A program made the translations under genes and the position numbers. Below are positions 37,428 through 46,721 of a DNA stretch of 64,000 bases, piece by piece (within the stretch, counting starts at the first letter, position 1; every line of letters starts with the position of its first letter). The notes under the pieces were generated by a model. It searched no databases. It had not been told where the DNA came from and saw only the letters and a list, made by a program, of their open reading frames with translations. The DNA lies in the NCBI RefSeq assembly GCF_003634015.1, contig NZ_RBII01000001.1, forward strand, positions 806,001 to 870,000. The letters are read 5' to 3'. The DNA comes from Litorimonas taeanensis. Lineage in GTDB: Bacteria; Pseudomonadota; Alphaproteobacteria; Caulobacterales; Maricaulaceae.

Positions 37428-39047
37428 ATGCAAGGTTTAATGATGAAGCATGAGTTGATGATTAGTGATCTAATCGAACATGCAGCCACGGTACATAAGG
37501 ATCGTGAGATCTATACTCTCAACACAGATTTAACTGAACATAGATATACTTGGAATGAATGTGCCATTCGTGTCCGTAAACTCGCAAATGCTCTGCTGGC
37601 CGCAGGTGTCAAAAAAGGCGATCGCATAGCAACAATTGCTTGGAACAATTATCGCCACGTTGAAATTTATTATGCGGTATCCTCTATTGGCGCCATAGTT
37701 CACACAATTAACCCTCGCCTAAAACCTCAGCAAATTGCTTGGATGATTAATCACGCTGAAGACACAATGTTGATGTTTGACACAACATTTGGCCCCATCA
37801 TTGACGGCGTCTCTGCTCTTTGCCCAACGGTAAAAAAATGGGTGTGCCTGACAGACAATAATGGCATGCCTGAGTACAAAACTGATGTTCAGGATTATGA
37901 GAGTTTTATCGCCGAAGGCTCTGAAACTATCAACTGGGAGAGATTTGACGAAAATACGGCCTGCACTCTATGTTATACCTCAGGGACAACAGGCGACCCA
38001 AAGGGGGTGCTGTATTCTCACCGCTCCACAATCCTGCATGCTATGGCCGGCAGTATGCATGATGTGATTGGCGGCGGCGCATGCGACTCAGTCCTCGCTG
38101 TAGTACCAATGTTCCATGTTAGTGCTTGGGGCTTAGTTTACTCAGCCGCAATGGTAGGTGCAAAACTGGTCCTGCCTGGTCCAGGCTTAGATGGCCCAAA
38201 TATGTGTAAGATGATTACACAAGAAGAAGTGACACTGATGGCCGGAGTACCAACCGTTTGGCTCGGTATTTATAACCATGCCAAAGCAAATGGCATTGAA
38301 CTCACGACAGTTAAAAAAGCCCTTGTCGGCGGGTCCGCTTTACCAGAATCTTTACTCCGTGCTTATGAACTCGATTTAGGCATTCCGATGCAACAAGGCT
38401 GGGGCATGACCGAAACATCGCCTTTAGGTGTTACCTATTCGCCCTACCCTGGAACAGAGAACAACAGTTTTGAAGACTCTGTATCTACTAAATTACTTGC
38501 TGGACGACGCATATTCGGTGTCGACATGCGTATCGTTGATGATGAAGATAACATTCTACCTCAAGACGGTAAGGCTGAAGGGCATCTACATGTTCGAGGC
38601 CCTTGGATTTCGTCAGGTTATTTCAAAGGCGCAGGAGAAGACAGCTTTACAAATGACGGCTGGTTCCGGACAGGTGACGTTGCTGTTCTACACCCAACAG
38701 GCTACCTTGAGATCACTGACAGATCGAAAGATGTTATTAAGTCTGGCGGAGAATGGGTAAGTTCAATCGAAGTTGAAAATGCCGCTTCTGACCACCCAGA
38801 AGTCGCCATGGCTGCCTGTATTGGTATCACACATGAAAAGTGGCAGGAACGCCCCTTCCTAATTGTCCAACCCGTTCCTGGAAAATCTCCAGATAAAGAG
38901 GAAATTAAAGCCTGTATTGCCAAAAAATGTGCGAAATGGTGGTTGCCCGATGAAATCGTTTTCCAAGATGAGTTGCCATTAGGTGCGACCGGGAAAATCC
39001 TCAAACGTGAGTTGAAAACAATTTACAAAGATCACTATGTAAAATGA
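37428..39047 (+). CDS. Fatty-acid/acyl-CoA synthetase (AMP-dependent)
   Basis: Activates a carboxylic acid to its CoA thioester through an acyl-adenylate. The 539-residue protein has the P-loop-like CYTSGTTGDPKGVLYSHR (about 184-201), QQGWGMTETSPLG, GWFRTGDVAVL, and the catalytic Lys near the end in LGATGKILKREL. It resembles medium/long-chain FadD-like ligases more than acetyl-CoA synthetase. A good terminator follows. The start may be ATG 37428, 37440 or 37443. Confidence 0.92.
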   Translation: MQGLMMKHELMISDLIEHAATVHKDREIYTLNTDLTEHRYTWNECAIRVRKLANALLAAGVKKGDRIATIAWNNYRHVEIYYAVSSIGAIVHTINPRLKPQQIAWMINHAEDTMLMFDTTFGPIIDGVSALCPTVKKWVCLTDNNGMPEYKTDVQDYESFIAEGSETINWERFDENTACTLCYTSGTTGDPKGVLYSHRSTILHAMAGSMHDVIGGGACDSVLAVVPMFHVSAWGLVYSAAMVGAKLVLPGPGLDGPNMCKMITQEEVTLMAGVPTVWLGIYNHAKANGIELTTVKKALVGGSALPESLLRAYELDLGIPMQQGWGMTETSPLGVTYSPYPGTENNSFEDSVSTKLLAGRRIFGVDMRIVDDEDNILPQDGKAEGHLHVRGPWISSGYFKGAGEDSFTNDGWFRTGDVAVLHPTGYLEITDRSKDVIKSGGEWVSSIEVENAASDHPEVAMAACIGITHEKWQERPFLIVQPVPGKSPDKEEIKACIAKKCAKWWLPDEIVFQDELPLGATGKILKRELKTIYKDHYVK

Positions 39048-39077
39048 GCCTATAACGGCTATTAAAAAACATTAGGG

Positions 39078-39110
39078 CCCGCCTTTTCGACAACGAAAGG
39101 CGGGTTTTCT
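39078..39110 (+). terminator. Rho-independent terminator after the acyl-CoA synthetase gene
   Basis: CCCGCCTTT (39078-39086) pairs with AAAGGCGGG (39096-39104), loop of 9 bases, followed by TTTTCT. It lies just before the stop of the convergent efflux gene and may serve both directions less strongly on the minus strand. Confidence 0.88.
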
Positions 39111-39122
39111 CTTATGTATTGG

Positions 39123-40388
39123 CTAAGTTTTACCTTCACCTATTCCGAATAACTTGCCCTTTTCTGTAATCAGAACAATAGACAAGCTGATCATACCGAG
39201 GACAATATATGCCAACAACAATGGCCTTACCGTTCCATCAAAGAGTTGCGCTATAAAAATACCGAACAAACTGGAGACAGACGTCGTGAAAAACCCGTAA
39301 ACAGCATTCGCTGTTCCAGCCATCTTTTCCATAGGCTCCATTGCGAGAGAAGCAAAATTAGCGCCAATCATCCCAAAACAACCAAAAGACAATGCAAACA
39401 GAATATAAAATACCCAGAAATTTTGCCCTACAAAATGCATATAAAGCCAATTCGTAAGCGAGAAGATGATAAAGCCAACAACAACTGAGTGGCTAATGCG
39501 GCGCATACCAAAACGCTCTACTACTCGGCTGTTAGAGTAGTTCATCACGGCTAAAACGCTCGCAATACCCGCAAACCAAAGCCAGAATCGGTCGCCACGA
39601 CCAAATACTTCATCGAAGACTTGTTCAGATGATCCGATAAATGCAAAAAGACAGCCAAACATTACGCCGCTCGCGACCATGTAGCCAAAGCTCGTACGGT
39701 GAGTAAGGACAGCTTTAAATGATTCTGAAATGGCCGCAAAACTAAGAGGGCGTTGGTCTTCTTTAGCCAGTGTCACAGGTATTCTAAAAGAAATCCAAAC
39801 TAATATTATTGAGGCAAAAATGCCCAATACTCCAAATGTCCAAACCCAAGGTAATTTAAGCATTATAAGCGTACCTAAAGCAGGCGCAATAATCGGGACA
39901 ATCATGAAAACTGTGTACACTAACGATAAGATACTCGCCATGGCTCGACCAGCAGACAAATCTCGAATGATAGCGCCCGCTGAAACTCGCGTTCCGGCAC
40001 AAGTAATTCCCTGCATAAAGCGATAGAATAATAGTAATTCAAAACTATGCGCAAACATACAAAGGAAAGAGAAAACAATATATCCTACTAAGCTGAGTTG
40101 CAACAAAATCTTCCGACCAAAGCGGTCAGATATCGGCCCAAAGACGAGCTGTGGAAATCCAAATCCAAGTACAAAAGCAAAAACAACAAATTGCTGAGAG
40201 TTTTCGTTTGAAATTGCAAAACTATGACCAATCACCTCAAGAGCAGGCAACATAATATCAATGCCTAGAGCCTGAAGACCAAAAATTGCTGCCATCATCA
40301 ACACGAATTCCCATTGAGGTATGGGAAGATTCATTTGATCGCGTTTCGGAGATTTCATTTCAGACATAATTTCGCTATGCGCTCCCAA
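39123..40388 (-). CDS. Bcr/CflA-family multidrug efflux MFS transporter
   Basis: Drug:H+ antiporter with 12 helices in 421 residues. MFS motif A is GPISDRFGRKILL (about 84-96); GIDIMLPALEVIG at the end of helix 1 and FMQGITCAGTRVSAGAIIRDL are Bcr/CflA hallmarks. The N-terminal 20 residues are polar. Several internal ATGs (residues 8, 11, 19) are possible starts. Bcr-like pumps export drugs, sulfonamides or cysteine; the substrate is not determined. Confidence 0.9.
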   Translation of the reverse strand: MGAHSEIMSEMKSPKRDQMNLPIPQWEFVLMMAAIFGLQALGIDIMLPALEVIGHSFAISNENSQQFVVFAFVLGFGFPQLVFGPISDRFGRKILLQLSLVGYIVFSFLCMFAHSFELLLFYRFMQGITCAGTRVSAGAIIRDLSAGRAMASILSLVYTVFMIVPIIAPALGTLIMLKLPWVWTFGVLGIFASIILVWISFRIPVTLAKEDQRPLSFAAISESFKAVLTHRTSFGYMVASGVMFGCLFAFIGSSEQVFDEVFGRGDRFWLWFAGIASVLAVMNYSNSRVVERFGMRRISHSVVVGFIIFSLTNWLYMHFVGQNFWVFYILFALSFGCFGMIGANFASLAMEPMEKMAGTANAVYGFFTTSVSSLFGIFIAQLFDGTVRPLLLAYIVLGMISLSIVLITEKGKLFGIGEGKT

Positions 40389-40538
40389 AGCTCATATCGC
40401 AACCGCTATATAATCATGGCTGCCTTCTATTTTTACTATTGTGATATCAACTGCCACTCAAATAGCGCATTGGACGAGTGTCCACATTATTTACTCTCAA
40501 GAATCTTCTCGTTCGAAAATTATAAAGACATAAAAAAA

Positions 40539-40563
40539 GCCGCCCTTACAAGGACGGCTTTTT
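40539..40563 (-). terminator. Terminator after rpsU
   Basis: AGCCGCC and GGACGGCT arms (40539-40545 and 40552-40559) with one G-U pair and a short loop. On the minus strand it is followed by a T-rich run of about seven. The plus-strand reading also has TTTTT, so it may be bidirectional. Confidence 0.85.
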
Positions 40564-40585
40564 AAAAATTCTACTAGAGTGTTAC

Positions 40586-40822
40586 CTAGCGACGTGAAGG
40601 CTTCTTCTTCATAGGAATAAGACCTTCGATTTGAGCACGTTTACGAGCCAATTTACGAGCGCGACGAACAGCCTCAGCCTGCTCGCGTACACGTTTCTCA
40701 GAAGGCTTTTCGTAATGCTTACGCGCTTTCATTTCACGAAGAATACCTTCGTTTTGCAATTTCTTTTTCAACGCGCGGAGGGCTTGGTCCACATTGTTTT
40801 GACGGACGTAGATTTCAACCAT
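40586..40822 (-). CDS. rpsU: 30S ribosomal protein S21
   Basis: Small basic protein near the anti-Shine-Dalgarno region of 16S rRNA. The 78 residues have [18 protein letters not shown] and [17 protein letters not shown], followed by a very basic [10 protein letters not shown] stretch and a KKKPSRR end, all typical of S21. No Shine-Dalgarno sequence is clear before the ATG. A hairpin with a T-rich tail lies 35 bases upstream on the same strand. Confidence 0.96.
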   Translation of the reverse strand: MVEIYVRQNNVDQALRALKKKLQNEGILREMKARKHYEKPSEKRVREQAEAVRRARKLARKRAQIEGLIPMKKKPSRR

Positions 40823-40849
40823 ATCAGGTCAACTCATTTCTGTTCTAAA

Positions 40850-40879
40850 TATTAAAAGCCCCGCAAAAGATGCGAGGCT
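40850..40879 (-). promoter_or_regulatory. Hairpin with T-rich tail in the rpsU leader (possible attenuator)
   Basis: Bases 40857-40865 (AGCCCCGCA) pair with 40871-40879 (TGCGAGGCT) with one internal C-A mismatch and a 5-base loop. Read on the minus strand it is followed by TTTTAAT, like an intrinsic terminator. No minus-strand gene ends here, so it would lie within the rpsU leader and could attenuate transcription. Confidence 0.5.
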
Positions 40880-40906
40880 CGCTAAATCTTGGCGCTTAGT
40901 AACGAC

Positions 40907-41989
40907 ATGTTCAGAAACATTCAAGCTAAATTGACAGAGTTTTCTCGTAAAAATCGAGTAAAAACAGGTGTTTTTGATTTAAATTTGGGCCAAACTCATA
41001 AAATGAACTTTTCCAAACCCGATTTCATTAAGTCAGATGGCTACAACATTGCTACCTATAGGGACGGCCCTGAAGACGGCCCTCTGTTGATTCTTATTCA
41101 TGGTTGGCCTGAAATAGCTTATAGTTGGAAGACGACTGTACCCGCATTAACTGGAGCCGGATACCGTGTGATAACCTATGATTTACGAGGTTTTGGTAGA
41201 TCTGACGCTCCTCATGGAATTGAGCATTACGCTATCACACAAATGGTCGCTGATCTTGACAAAGTTATCGAAGCACAGGGCCGACGCACAGCCACCTTAA
41301 TCGGTCATGATTGGGGCGGTATCATAATGTGGCAAGCAGGCTTGATGCTTGCCCATCGTATTGAGCGTTTAATTTCAATTTGCACACCACATGTGAAGCA
41401 TGCGCCAGTTGACCCGTTGAAAATCTTTCGCAAACGCTACGGCAAAGACCACTATTTTTTAGAATTTAGAGACCGCCCAGAGGAAATCGCCGCCCTCTTT
41501 GCTTCTAACCCTGACGCTTTTTTCAGACTAATGTTCCGCACAACGCGTCCTGGTCAAAAAATGGAAGATAATTTCACGCATATTCCAAAAAATTTTTTAG
41601 ACTATCTACTAGCTGGCGAACCCAAACTTCTTGGCGCCGTTATGAGCGAAAAAGACAGAACTGAGTACACAAGAGCTTACGAGAAAAGTGGTTTTCACGG
41701 GGGTATGTCATTATACAGAAACACGACACAAAATTGGGAACTAGCAAGAGGACTACCCGAAAAGATTGATATACCCAGTCTTATGCTAAGCCCAGAAAAC
41801 GATCTTATATTACCGCCACAAACGACTGACCACATGCCGGCGATAATGAAGAACCTGACGCGTCAAACAGTGCCTGATTGCGGACATTGGGCCATGTGGG
41901 ACAATCCAAACTTTATCAATAAAGCGATATTAAATTGGCTGACAAAGACTCCGATACAAAAGAATAGCTTGGCTTCGTTATGCGGTTAG
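40907..41989 (+). CDS. Alpha/beta hydrolase, epoxide hydrolase-like
   Basis: A 360-residue hydrolase. HGWPEIAYSW (oxyanion hole) and the nucleophile elbow GHDWGG, with Asp rather than Ser, place it in the epoxide hydrolase / haloalkane dehalogenase group. The C-terminal DCGHWAMWDNP holds the catalytic His, and SLMLSPENDLILPP the probable acid. The ATG at 40907 is chosen over an in-frame TTG at 40889. Substrate unknown. Its 3' end overlaps the patatin-like gene by 10 bases, so the two may be coupled. Confidence 0.88.
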   Translation: MFRNIQAKLTEFSRKNRVKTGVFDLNLGQTHKMNFSKPDFIKSDGYNIATYRDGPEDGPLLILIHGWPEIAYSWKTTVPALTGAGYRVITYDLRGFGRSDAPHGIEHYAITQMVADLDKVIEAQGRRTATLIGHDWGGIIMWQAGLMLAHRIERLISICTPHVKHAPVDPLKIFRKRYGKDHYFLEFRDRPEEIAALFASNPDAFFRLMFRTTRPGQKMEDNFTHIPKNFLDYLLAGEPKLLGAVMSEKDRTEYTRAYEKSGFHGGMSLYRNTTQNWELARGLPEKIDIPSLMLSPENDLILPPQTTDHMPAIMKNLTRQTVPDCGHWAMWDNPNFINKAILNWLTKTPIQKNSLASLCG

Positions 41990-42975
41990 ATACTTCTCCT
42001 TTGCCCTCAGGCAAGCGCCCTCCCCTCGGTCTTGCTTTGGGCGGCGGCGTCGCACGTGGATGGGCTCATATCGGGGCAATACGGGCTTTAATTGAAGCTG
42101 GAATAAAGCCCGATATTATCGCTGGTACATCAATTGGGGCCGTTGTTGGAGCCGCTTATTTAGCAGGCAACCTTGATGCTCTTGAAGAATGGGCTAGATC
42201 GCTGAACCGAAGAAAAGTTATGGGCTATATGGATGTCCGCTGGGGTGGCTCGGGCTTAATGCGCGGCGAGCGATTAGCACGGGTCATGCGCCATTATTTT
42301 AAGGATATGAAGATTGAAGATTTTGATCGAAAATTCGCCGCCGTAACGTGTGACCTTCGGACTGGGTATGAAGTTTGGCTCCAAAATGGAGCTCTAATTC
42401 CCGCAATAAGGGCCTCATATGCCCTGCCCGGAGCCTTTGAACCCGTAAAGGTCGATGGTCGTTTTATGATTGATGGGGCTCTGGTCAATCCCGTGCCCGT
42501 GTCTACTTGTCGTGCACTAGGCGCACATATGGTAATAGCTGTTAGCCTGAATGGTGATGCCTTTGGCCCTATCGGAACGAGCCATGAGATCCATTTTGAT
42601 GATGAAGACGATGACGTCAATTTTGGTGACCCGCTGGAATTAGCGTCACAATCTTTAAACAAGTTACGGCCCGATAGGTTGCTGTTAAAGTCAATGATAG
42701 GAGATGTACGCCCCGGGAAAAGCCCTAAAATGGGTTCTGTCATGATGGGAACTTTAAATATAGTCATGGACAGGATCTCTCGTTCCCGCCTTGCAGGGGA
42801 CCCCCCAGATGTATTTATCGCCCCACGAATCGGCCACATTGGAATGATGGAGTTTACTCGCGCAGAAGAGCTGATTGAACGCGGATATAGAGCGATGCAG
42901 CACGAAATACCCTTAATAAAGTCCGTTATGGATGTATTAGGTAATATCCCTTCAGGTACAGTAAAACCGCAATAA
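41980..42975 (+). CDS. Patatin-like phospholipase (RssA/NTE type)
   Basis: A 331-residue serine acyl hydrolase. The oxyanion-hole motif GLALGGGVARGWAHIG, nucleophile elbow GTSIGAVVG, and catalytic Asp in MIDGALVNPVP (DGA) are all present, so it should be active. The middle region is acidic (HFDDEDDDVNFGD). Similar proteins hydrolyse phospholipids or lysophospholipids at the membrane. It overlaps the upstream epoxide-hydrolase-like gene by 10 bases. Confidence 0.9.
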   Translation: MRLDTSPLPSGKRPPLGLALGGGVARGWAHIGAIRALIEAGIKPDIIAGTSIGAVVGAAYLAGNLDALEEWARSLNRRKVMGYMDVRWGGSGLMRGERLARVMRHYFKDMKIEDFDRKFAAVTCDLRTGYEVWLQNGALIPAIRASYALPGAFEPVKVDGRFMIDGALVNPVPVSTCRALGAHMVIAVSLNGDAFGPIGTSHEIHFDDEDDDVNFGDPLELASQSLNKLRPDRLLLKSMIGDVRPGKSPKMGSVMMGTLNIVMDRISRSRLAGDPPDVFIAPRIGHIGMMEFTRAEELIERGYRAMQHEIPLIKSVMDVLGNIPSGTVKPQ

Positions 42976-43094
42976 CTTGCGTATTATTTGCCTTTAACTT
43001 CAAATTTTCACGTAGCGAGCTATGAGTTTTTGCCTACATACCCCTAATAAGGGATTAGCGATGACTTTGGTTCATTTTCACTTATCAAAACCAC

Positions 43095-44537
43095 ATGGAA
43101 TTTGGCTCAAACTCATACGTTGCTAATGATAATTCCCCAATCGATAGGATGGGTGAATTTCAACGTCGCAATGAAGGTGTGACACTTCAAGCAGGCTCAA
43201 CGGCGAATACCATTCAAATGGATATTTCAGACTTAAAACCCGGACAGATGTCTTGGAGACCAAGCCATACGTCCAACTCTATCGAGACTAACAAATACAC
43301 ACCTAGACACCCCAAAGTTAAACGCAGCAAAACCTATTCAACTCTATTGTTTTGGATAGAGGCAATACTATTAACTGGCTTTTTAGGGAGCTTCGCAGGA
43401 TTAATCGCTAGTTTTAATGTAGCAGCGAGTGTTGAATCCCAAATTTATTTTACAGCATCCGTCGTCGCACTTGGAATTCTTTCAATTGCAGTTCTGAAAC
43501 TTCCCGTGATTTTGAGGGAATGGATGGCTTTTACTCTTTTGGCTGTTCCTCTTATTTTCAGTTATGGGGTTCTCAATTTTTCTTTGGTGAGCCTTTCAAT
43601 ACCTGCCGCCATTCTAGGCATTGGAATTGGTTTTATCGGAAGGGCAAAAATACCTTTATTTGTAGCGGGTAGTAGCTTGTTAGGGCTTGCTTATTCTGCA
43701 GCACCATTTCAGCCTGATACCATTTCAATTTCTGCATTTGAGGGTTCTATTCTAACAGGACTGATTTTTGCGTTACTCGGCGTAGCAAGTCAGAAGTCCT
43801 CTCGTGCTGTAATGGCTCTTGCTCTATTTGCGCTTTTTATTTGGGGTGCGATTTGGCTGTTAAAGTCTGATTTATCTCAGCAAGCAGTCGCGGCTTTCAT
43901 CTTTATAATTGGGGCGGCGCAATATAAACTCGGAGAAGCCGGACTGGACGAAAATGCCTTCGCCTCACTCGCTTTTATCACTGTCGGCTGGTTCCTAGGT
44001 GTAATTGGCTTCTTATGGTTACAAGCTGGATATTTAGATAGCGACTACAGTCGTTTAATGTCTGTCGGCGATCGCCCCGCTTCGTCAATGACTTGGATCA
44101 TTGGCGTAGCCTGCGCCCTAGCTTGTGTATTAGTCGCTGGAATGAGCCGTCATGCCCACTCTCGGCAAACTGCACTTTCAATCTTCCTTACAACTGTGGC
44201 GCTAGGCGCTGTGCCATTCCTTGTTTTCAGGCCAGATCTTATAATGCCATATTTATCAAAAATCCCTGGGCTTCCCTTCACTCCGACTATTGGCCTTGTT
44301 TTAGGAGGATGCGGATTGGTAGTATTTGGGGGGCAAGTTTTAAAAGGCATGCGATTAAATCGTGTCGGTTACAGCCTTTTAGGCCTCTCCGCTCTGGGTG
44401 CGCAAATTGTCATGCTTTATCGTCCTCAGCTCTTAAATGTCGATAGCTTGGTAATCCTTACAGCAACGCTCGTCGCATCAGGAAGTTTTTACGCTCTCAC
44501 TGTGAGAAACAAACGCGGAAGAATTTCAAATACCTAG
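43095..44537 (+). CDS. Polytopic membrane protein of unknown function
   Basis: A 480-residue protein with a polar N-terminal region of about 85 residues, followed by about 13-14 hydrophobic helices in regular spacing (for example FAGLIASFNVAASV, GIGIGFIGRAKIPLFV, LFIWGAIWLL, LALSIF-type stretches) and short loops. I do not recognise the family; it resembles DUF2157-like membrane proteins only in layout. An internal ATG (43149, MGEFQRRN) preceded by AGG is another possible start. It converges on the rhomboid gene with a 12-base overlap. Confidence 0.75.
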   Translation: MEFGSNSYVANDNSPIDRMGEFQRRNEGVTLQAGSTANTIQMDISDLKPGQMSWRPSHTSNSIETNKYTPRHPKVKRSKTYSTLLFWIEAILLTGFLGSFAGLIASFNVAASVESQIYFTASVVALGILSIAVLKLPVILREWMAFTLLAVPLIFSYGVLNFSLVSLSIPAAILGIGIGFIGRAKIPLFVAGSSLLGLAYSAAPFQPDTISISAFEGSILTGLIFALLGVASQKSSRAVMALALFALFIWGAIWLLKSDLSQQAVAAFIFIIGAAQYKLGEAGLDENAFASLAFITVGWFLGVIGFLWLQAGYLDSDYSRLMSVGDRPASSMTWIIGVACALACVLVAGMSRHAHSRQTALSIFLTTVALGAVPFLVFRPDLIMPYLSKIPGLPFTPTIGLVLGGCGLVVFGGQVLKGMRLNRVGYSLLGLSALGAQIVMLYRPQLLNVDSLVILTATLVASGSFYALTVRNKRGRISNT

Positions 44538-45206
44538 ACTAGCACTATTTGCCTTAATCATTACGGGCGCCAATACCATCCCCCCCAGAAAGCCGCCAAG
44601 ATGTGCAGCCCAAGCTATATTGAGCCCTATGAATGGTCCTGCCACCACCATTGCCAGATTAATGAGTACCCACCCCAACGCAAATTGAAACATCTTAGCT
44701 CGACCACCTAAAGCCCAACCTGCTGTCGCCAGTAATGCCGATGCTCCACCAGAAGCACCAACGGCAGCCGGCGCATTTACACCAAGCGGAGCATTCGTAG
44801 CGATCCACCAAAGCCATTCAGACACTCCACCTAAGACAATCCCGAAAATCAATATTGTTAAAAAAACCAGACTTGGAGAACGTCTGCGGCCTTGTTCTAC
44901 CGAAAATAATCTTGCTCCTTTTACAGTCGCAACACCAAGCACAGCTATCATTCCTGCATTCATTAAAACATGTGACCATCCACCATGGGCCAAACCATGC
45001 CCTACAAGACTAAACAATTGTTCTGGAAGACTGGTTCCTAAAAACCCATAGGGGCGAAGAACAACCAAAGGGGCAAGTGTTTCCCAAACAAAAGGCAAAT
45101 ACCGCAACGCTATGAATGAAACAATTAAGCCACCCGCAACAAAGGCCGGCATCGGCTCGCTGAAATTGAAAAAAGGCTCATTAGTCCGTTGTTGAGATGT
45201 ATTCAT
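44526..45206 (-). CDS. Rhomboid-family intramembrane serine protease
   Basis: A 226-residue six-helix protein. Key residues: HGGWSHVLMN (His79/Asn83) in helix 2, the catalytic Ser152 in VGASGGASALL, and His202 in AWAAHLGGFLGG. These fit an active Ser-His dyad. It cleaves substrates within the membrane; no specific substrate is suggested. It overlaps the convergent polytopic membrane gene by 12 bases. Confidence 0.9.
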   Translation of the reverse strand: MNTSQQRTNEPFFNFSEPMPAFVAGGLIVSFIALRYLPFVWETLAPLVVLRPYGFLGTSLPEQLFSLVGHGLAHGGWSHVLMNAGMIAVLGVATVKGARLFSVEQGRRRSPSLVFLTILIFGIVLGGVSEWLWWIATNAPLGVNAPAAVGASGGASALLATAGWALGGRAKMFQFALGWVLINLAMVVAGPFIGLNIAWAAHLGGFLGGMVLAPVMIKANSASLGI

Positions 45207-45346
45207 GATGTTCCTATAGTGAGTAATCTTGTATCTACTCTATAAAACTACATATGATGCCCACGACTTTGACTTTCAATGAACAAACGAATGGCAGACT
45301 CAGAAAAACCATTTGTTGTTTACGCGAATTGAACTCATAGGAAGCT

Positions 45347-45991
45347 GTGACTTATCCACCCAACATCATTCATAGCTCTAATAGTATAACTCGCGGAGAA
45401 AATTCTGTACCTACCTACTTCATGCAAGTCGGTGGACAGCTTTACGGACCGTATAGTGCGAGTTTAATGGAGCAATATTGTGACGAGGGACGGCTTGGCC
45501 CTCAATCGTTAATATCCAATCGCTCTGAAGGTATTTTCAAACCCGCAATAGAATGGCCCGAATTCAGGCTGTGGTCTAAAGGCCGTTTTGAGACCAATAT
45601 AGCCCCAACTGCTTCCTCTGCTGCGGAAACAAACCCAACTCAACAGACCACAACCCCTCAAAAACAATCTGAGACGGCAACTATTCCAAGTGTGTTCTTC
45701 ATTATTGCGAAAATTTCACCACCAGCACAGCCGGGCTTTATCAACACTCTAAAAAGCATGGGGCAAGTTTATCAAATAAGCGATACTGCGTGGATATTAG
45801 GCACCGCCTATAAAATTGAAATTATTAGGCAGAATTTAAGTGAAACCCTTACACTCGAGGATCACCTTTTTATACATGATAGTTTTTCTAACCGCGCTGG
45901 TTGGTTCAACCTTGGCGAAGCCTTAGGCGACAACATTAGAAATTTATGGATTAATACGGCACAAGCTCGGAAGTCTCATAGAAACTCTTAG
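45347..45991 (+). CDS. GYF_2-like domain protein of unknown function
   Basis: A 214-residue soluble protein. The N-terminal part (about 22-75) has [20 protein letters not shown] and a later [11 protein letters not shown], matching the GYF_2 pattern found at the ends of bacterial membrane proteins. A Thr/Gln-rich linker (about 85-115) leads to a second globular region, about 120-214 ([26 protein letters not shown]), that I do not recognise. GTG start at 45347 has AGGAA just upstream. It overlaps the next convergent gene by 4 bases. Confidence 0.7.
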   Translation: MTYPPNIIHSSNSITRGENSVPTYFMQVGGQLYGPYSASLMEQYCDEGRLGPQSLISNRSEGIFKPAIEWPEFRLWSKGRFETNIAPTASSAAETNPTQQTTTPQKQSETATIPSVFFIIAKISPPAQPGFINTLKSMGQVYQISDTAWILGTAYKIEIIRQNLSETLTLEDHLFIHDSFSNRAGWFNLGEALGDNIRNLWINTAQARKSHRNS

Positions 45992-46509
45992 ACGGGTTTC
46001 GATTCAGCTTTAAATCTCTTGGCGTTTTTGACGTAATAGTCAGCACTGGCTTTTAGCATTGCTTCTTGGGCCACTGGCACTGCCTTAACAACGCGGCCAG
46101 GAGCACCCATGACAACTGAATTATCAGGAATCACTTTGTTTTCCGTTATCAATGCATGCGCACCAATGAGGCAATTCTTCCCGATAACGACTCCGTTTAA
46201 AATAGTCGCACCAATTCCAATGAGCGTATTATCCCCAATAGTACATCCATGAAGCATGGCTTGATGACCAACCGTCACCCCTGTGCCAATCGTCAACGGT
46301 GAACCCGCATCAGAGTGTAGAACAGAATTGTCTTGAATATTTGTTCTTGACCCGATTTGTATCGGGTCATTATCTCCTCTGACAACAGCTCCAAACCAAA
46401 CAGAAGCTCCTACAGCCATCATAACATTACCAACGACTGTCGCCGAATCAGCAACCCAAGCTGTTTCATCAAGTTGGGGAATTACATCTCCGAGTGCATA
46501 AACAGTCAT
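45988..46509 (-). CDS. Gamma-carbonic-anhydrase-like hexapeptide protein
   Basis: Left-handed beta-helix protein of 173 residues built from hexapeptide repeats ([34 protein letters not shown]). [17 protein letters not shown] and [10 protein letters not shown] provide the Zn-binding His set typical of the YrdA/PaaY/gamma-CA family. Carbonic anhydrase or CoA-linked activity has not been established for most members. It overlaps the DUF3126 gene by one base. Confidence 0.9.
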   Translation of the reverse strand: MTVYALGDVIPQLDETAWVADSATVVGNVMMAVGASVWFGAVVRGDNDPIQIGSRTNIQDNSVLHSDAGSPLTIGTGVTVGHQAMLHGCTIGDNTLIGIGATILNGVVIGKNCLIGAHALITENKVIPDNSVVMGAPGRVVKAVPVAQEAMLKASADYYVKNAKRFKAESKPV

Positions 46510-46721
46510 TAAGCGTCTAAGTCTTGTTGCAGGATGGAAATGTTCAAATCATATGAGATGTCATCTTTGTCTTCATCATCGATATACAACAAGCCGAGTA
46601 TTTCATTATTCAGATACACTTCCACGCTGTCTGTAACTTTACGAGGCTTGATCGTTATACCCTCTGTTGCAAAGCGCTTACAAAGGTAGTTTTTTACTGA
46701 AGTGATTTGTTCTGGGCTCAT
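46509..46721 (-). CDS. DUF3126 family protein
   Basis: A 70-residue acidic protein starting [17 protein letters not shown], with [22 protein letters not shown] and [12 protein letters not shown] matching DUF3126, an alphaproteobacterial family of unknown function usually next to cysE. The ATG at 46721 overlaps the cysE stop as ATGA. A longer reading from 46772 lies inside cysE and is rejected. The conserved coupling suggests a role with cysteine synthesis, but this is inference. Confidence 0.9.
   Translation of the reverse strand: MSPEQITSVKNYLCKRFATEGITIKPRKVTDSVEVYLNNEILGLLYIDDEDKDDISYDLNISILQQDLDA

Noticed and set aside
42294-42839. 181-codon minus-strand ORF
   Set aside because: Antisense to the well-supported patatin-like gene; composition is Pro/Ser/Arg-rich, as in shadows.
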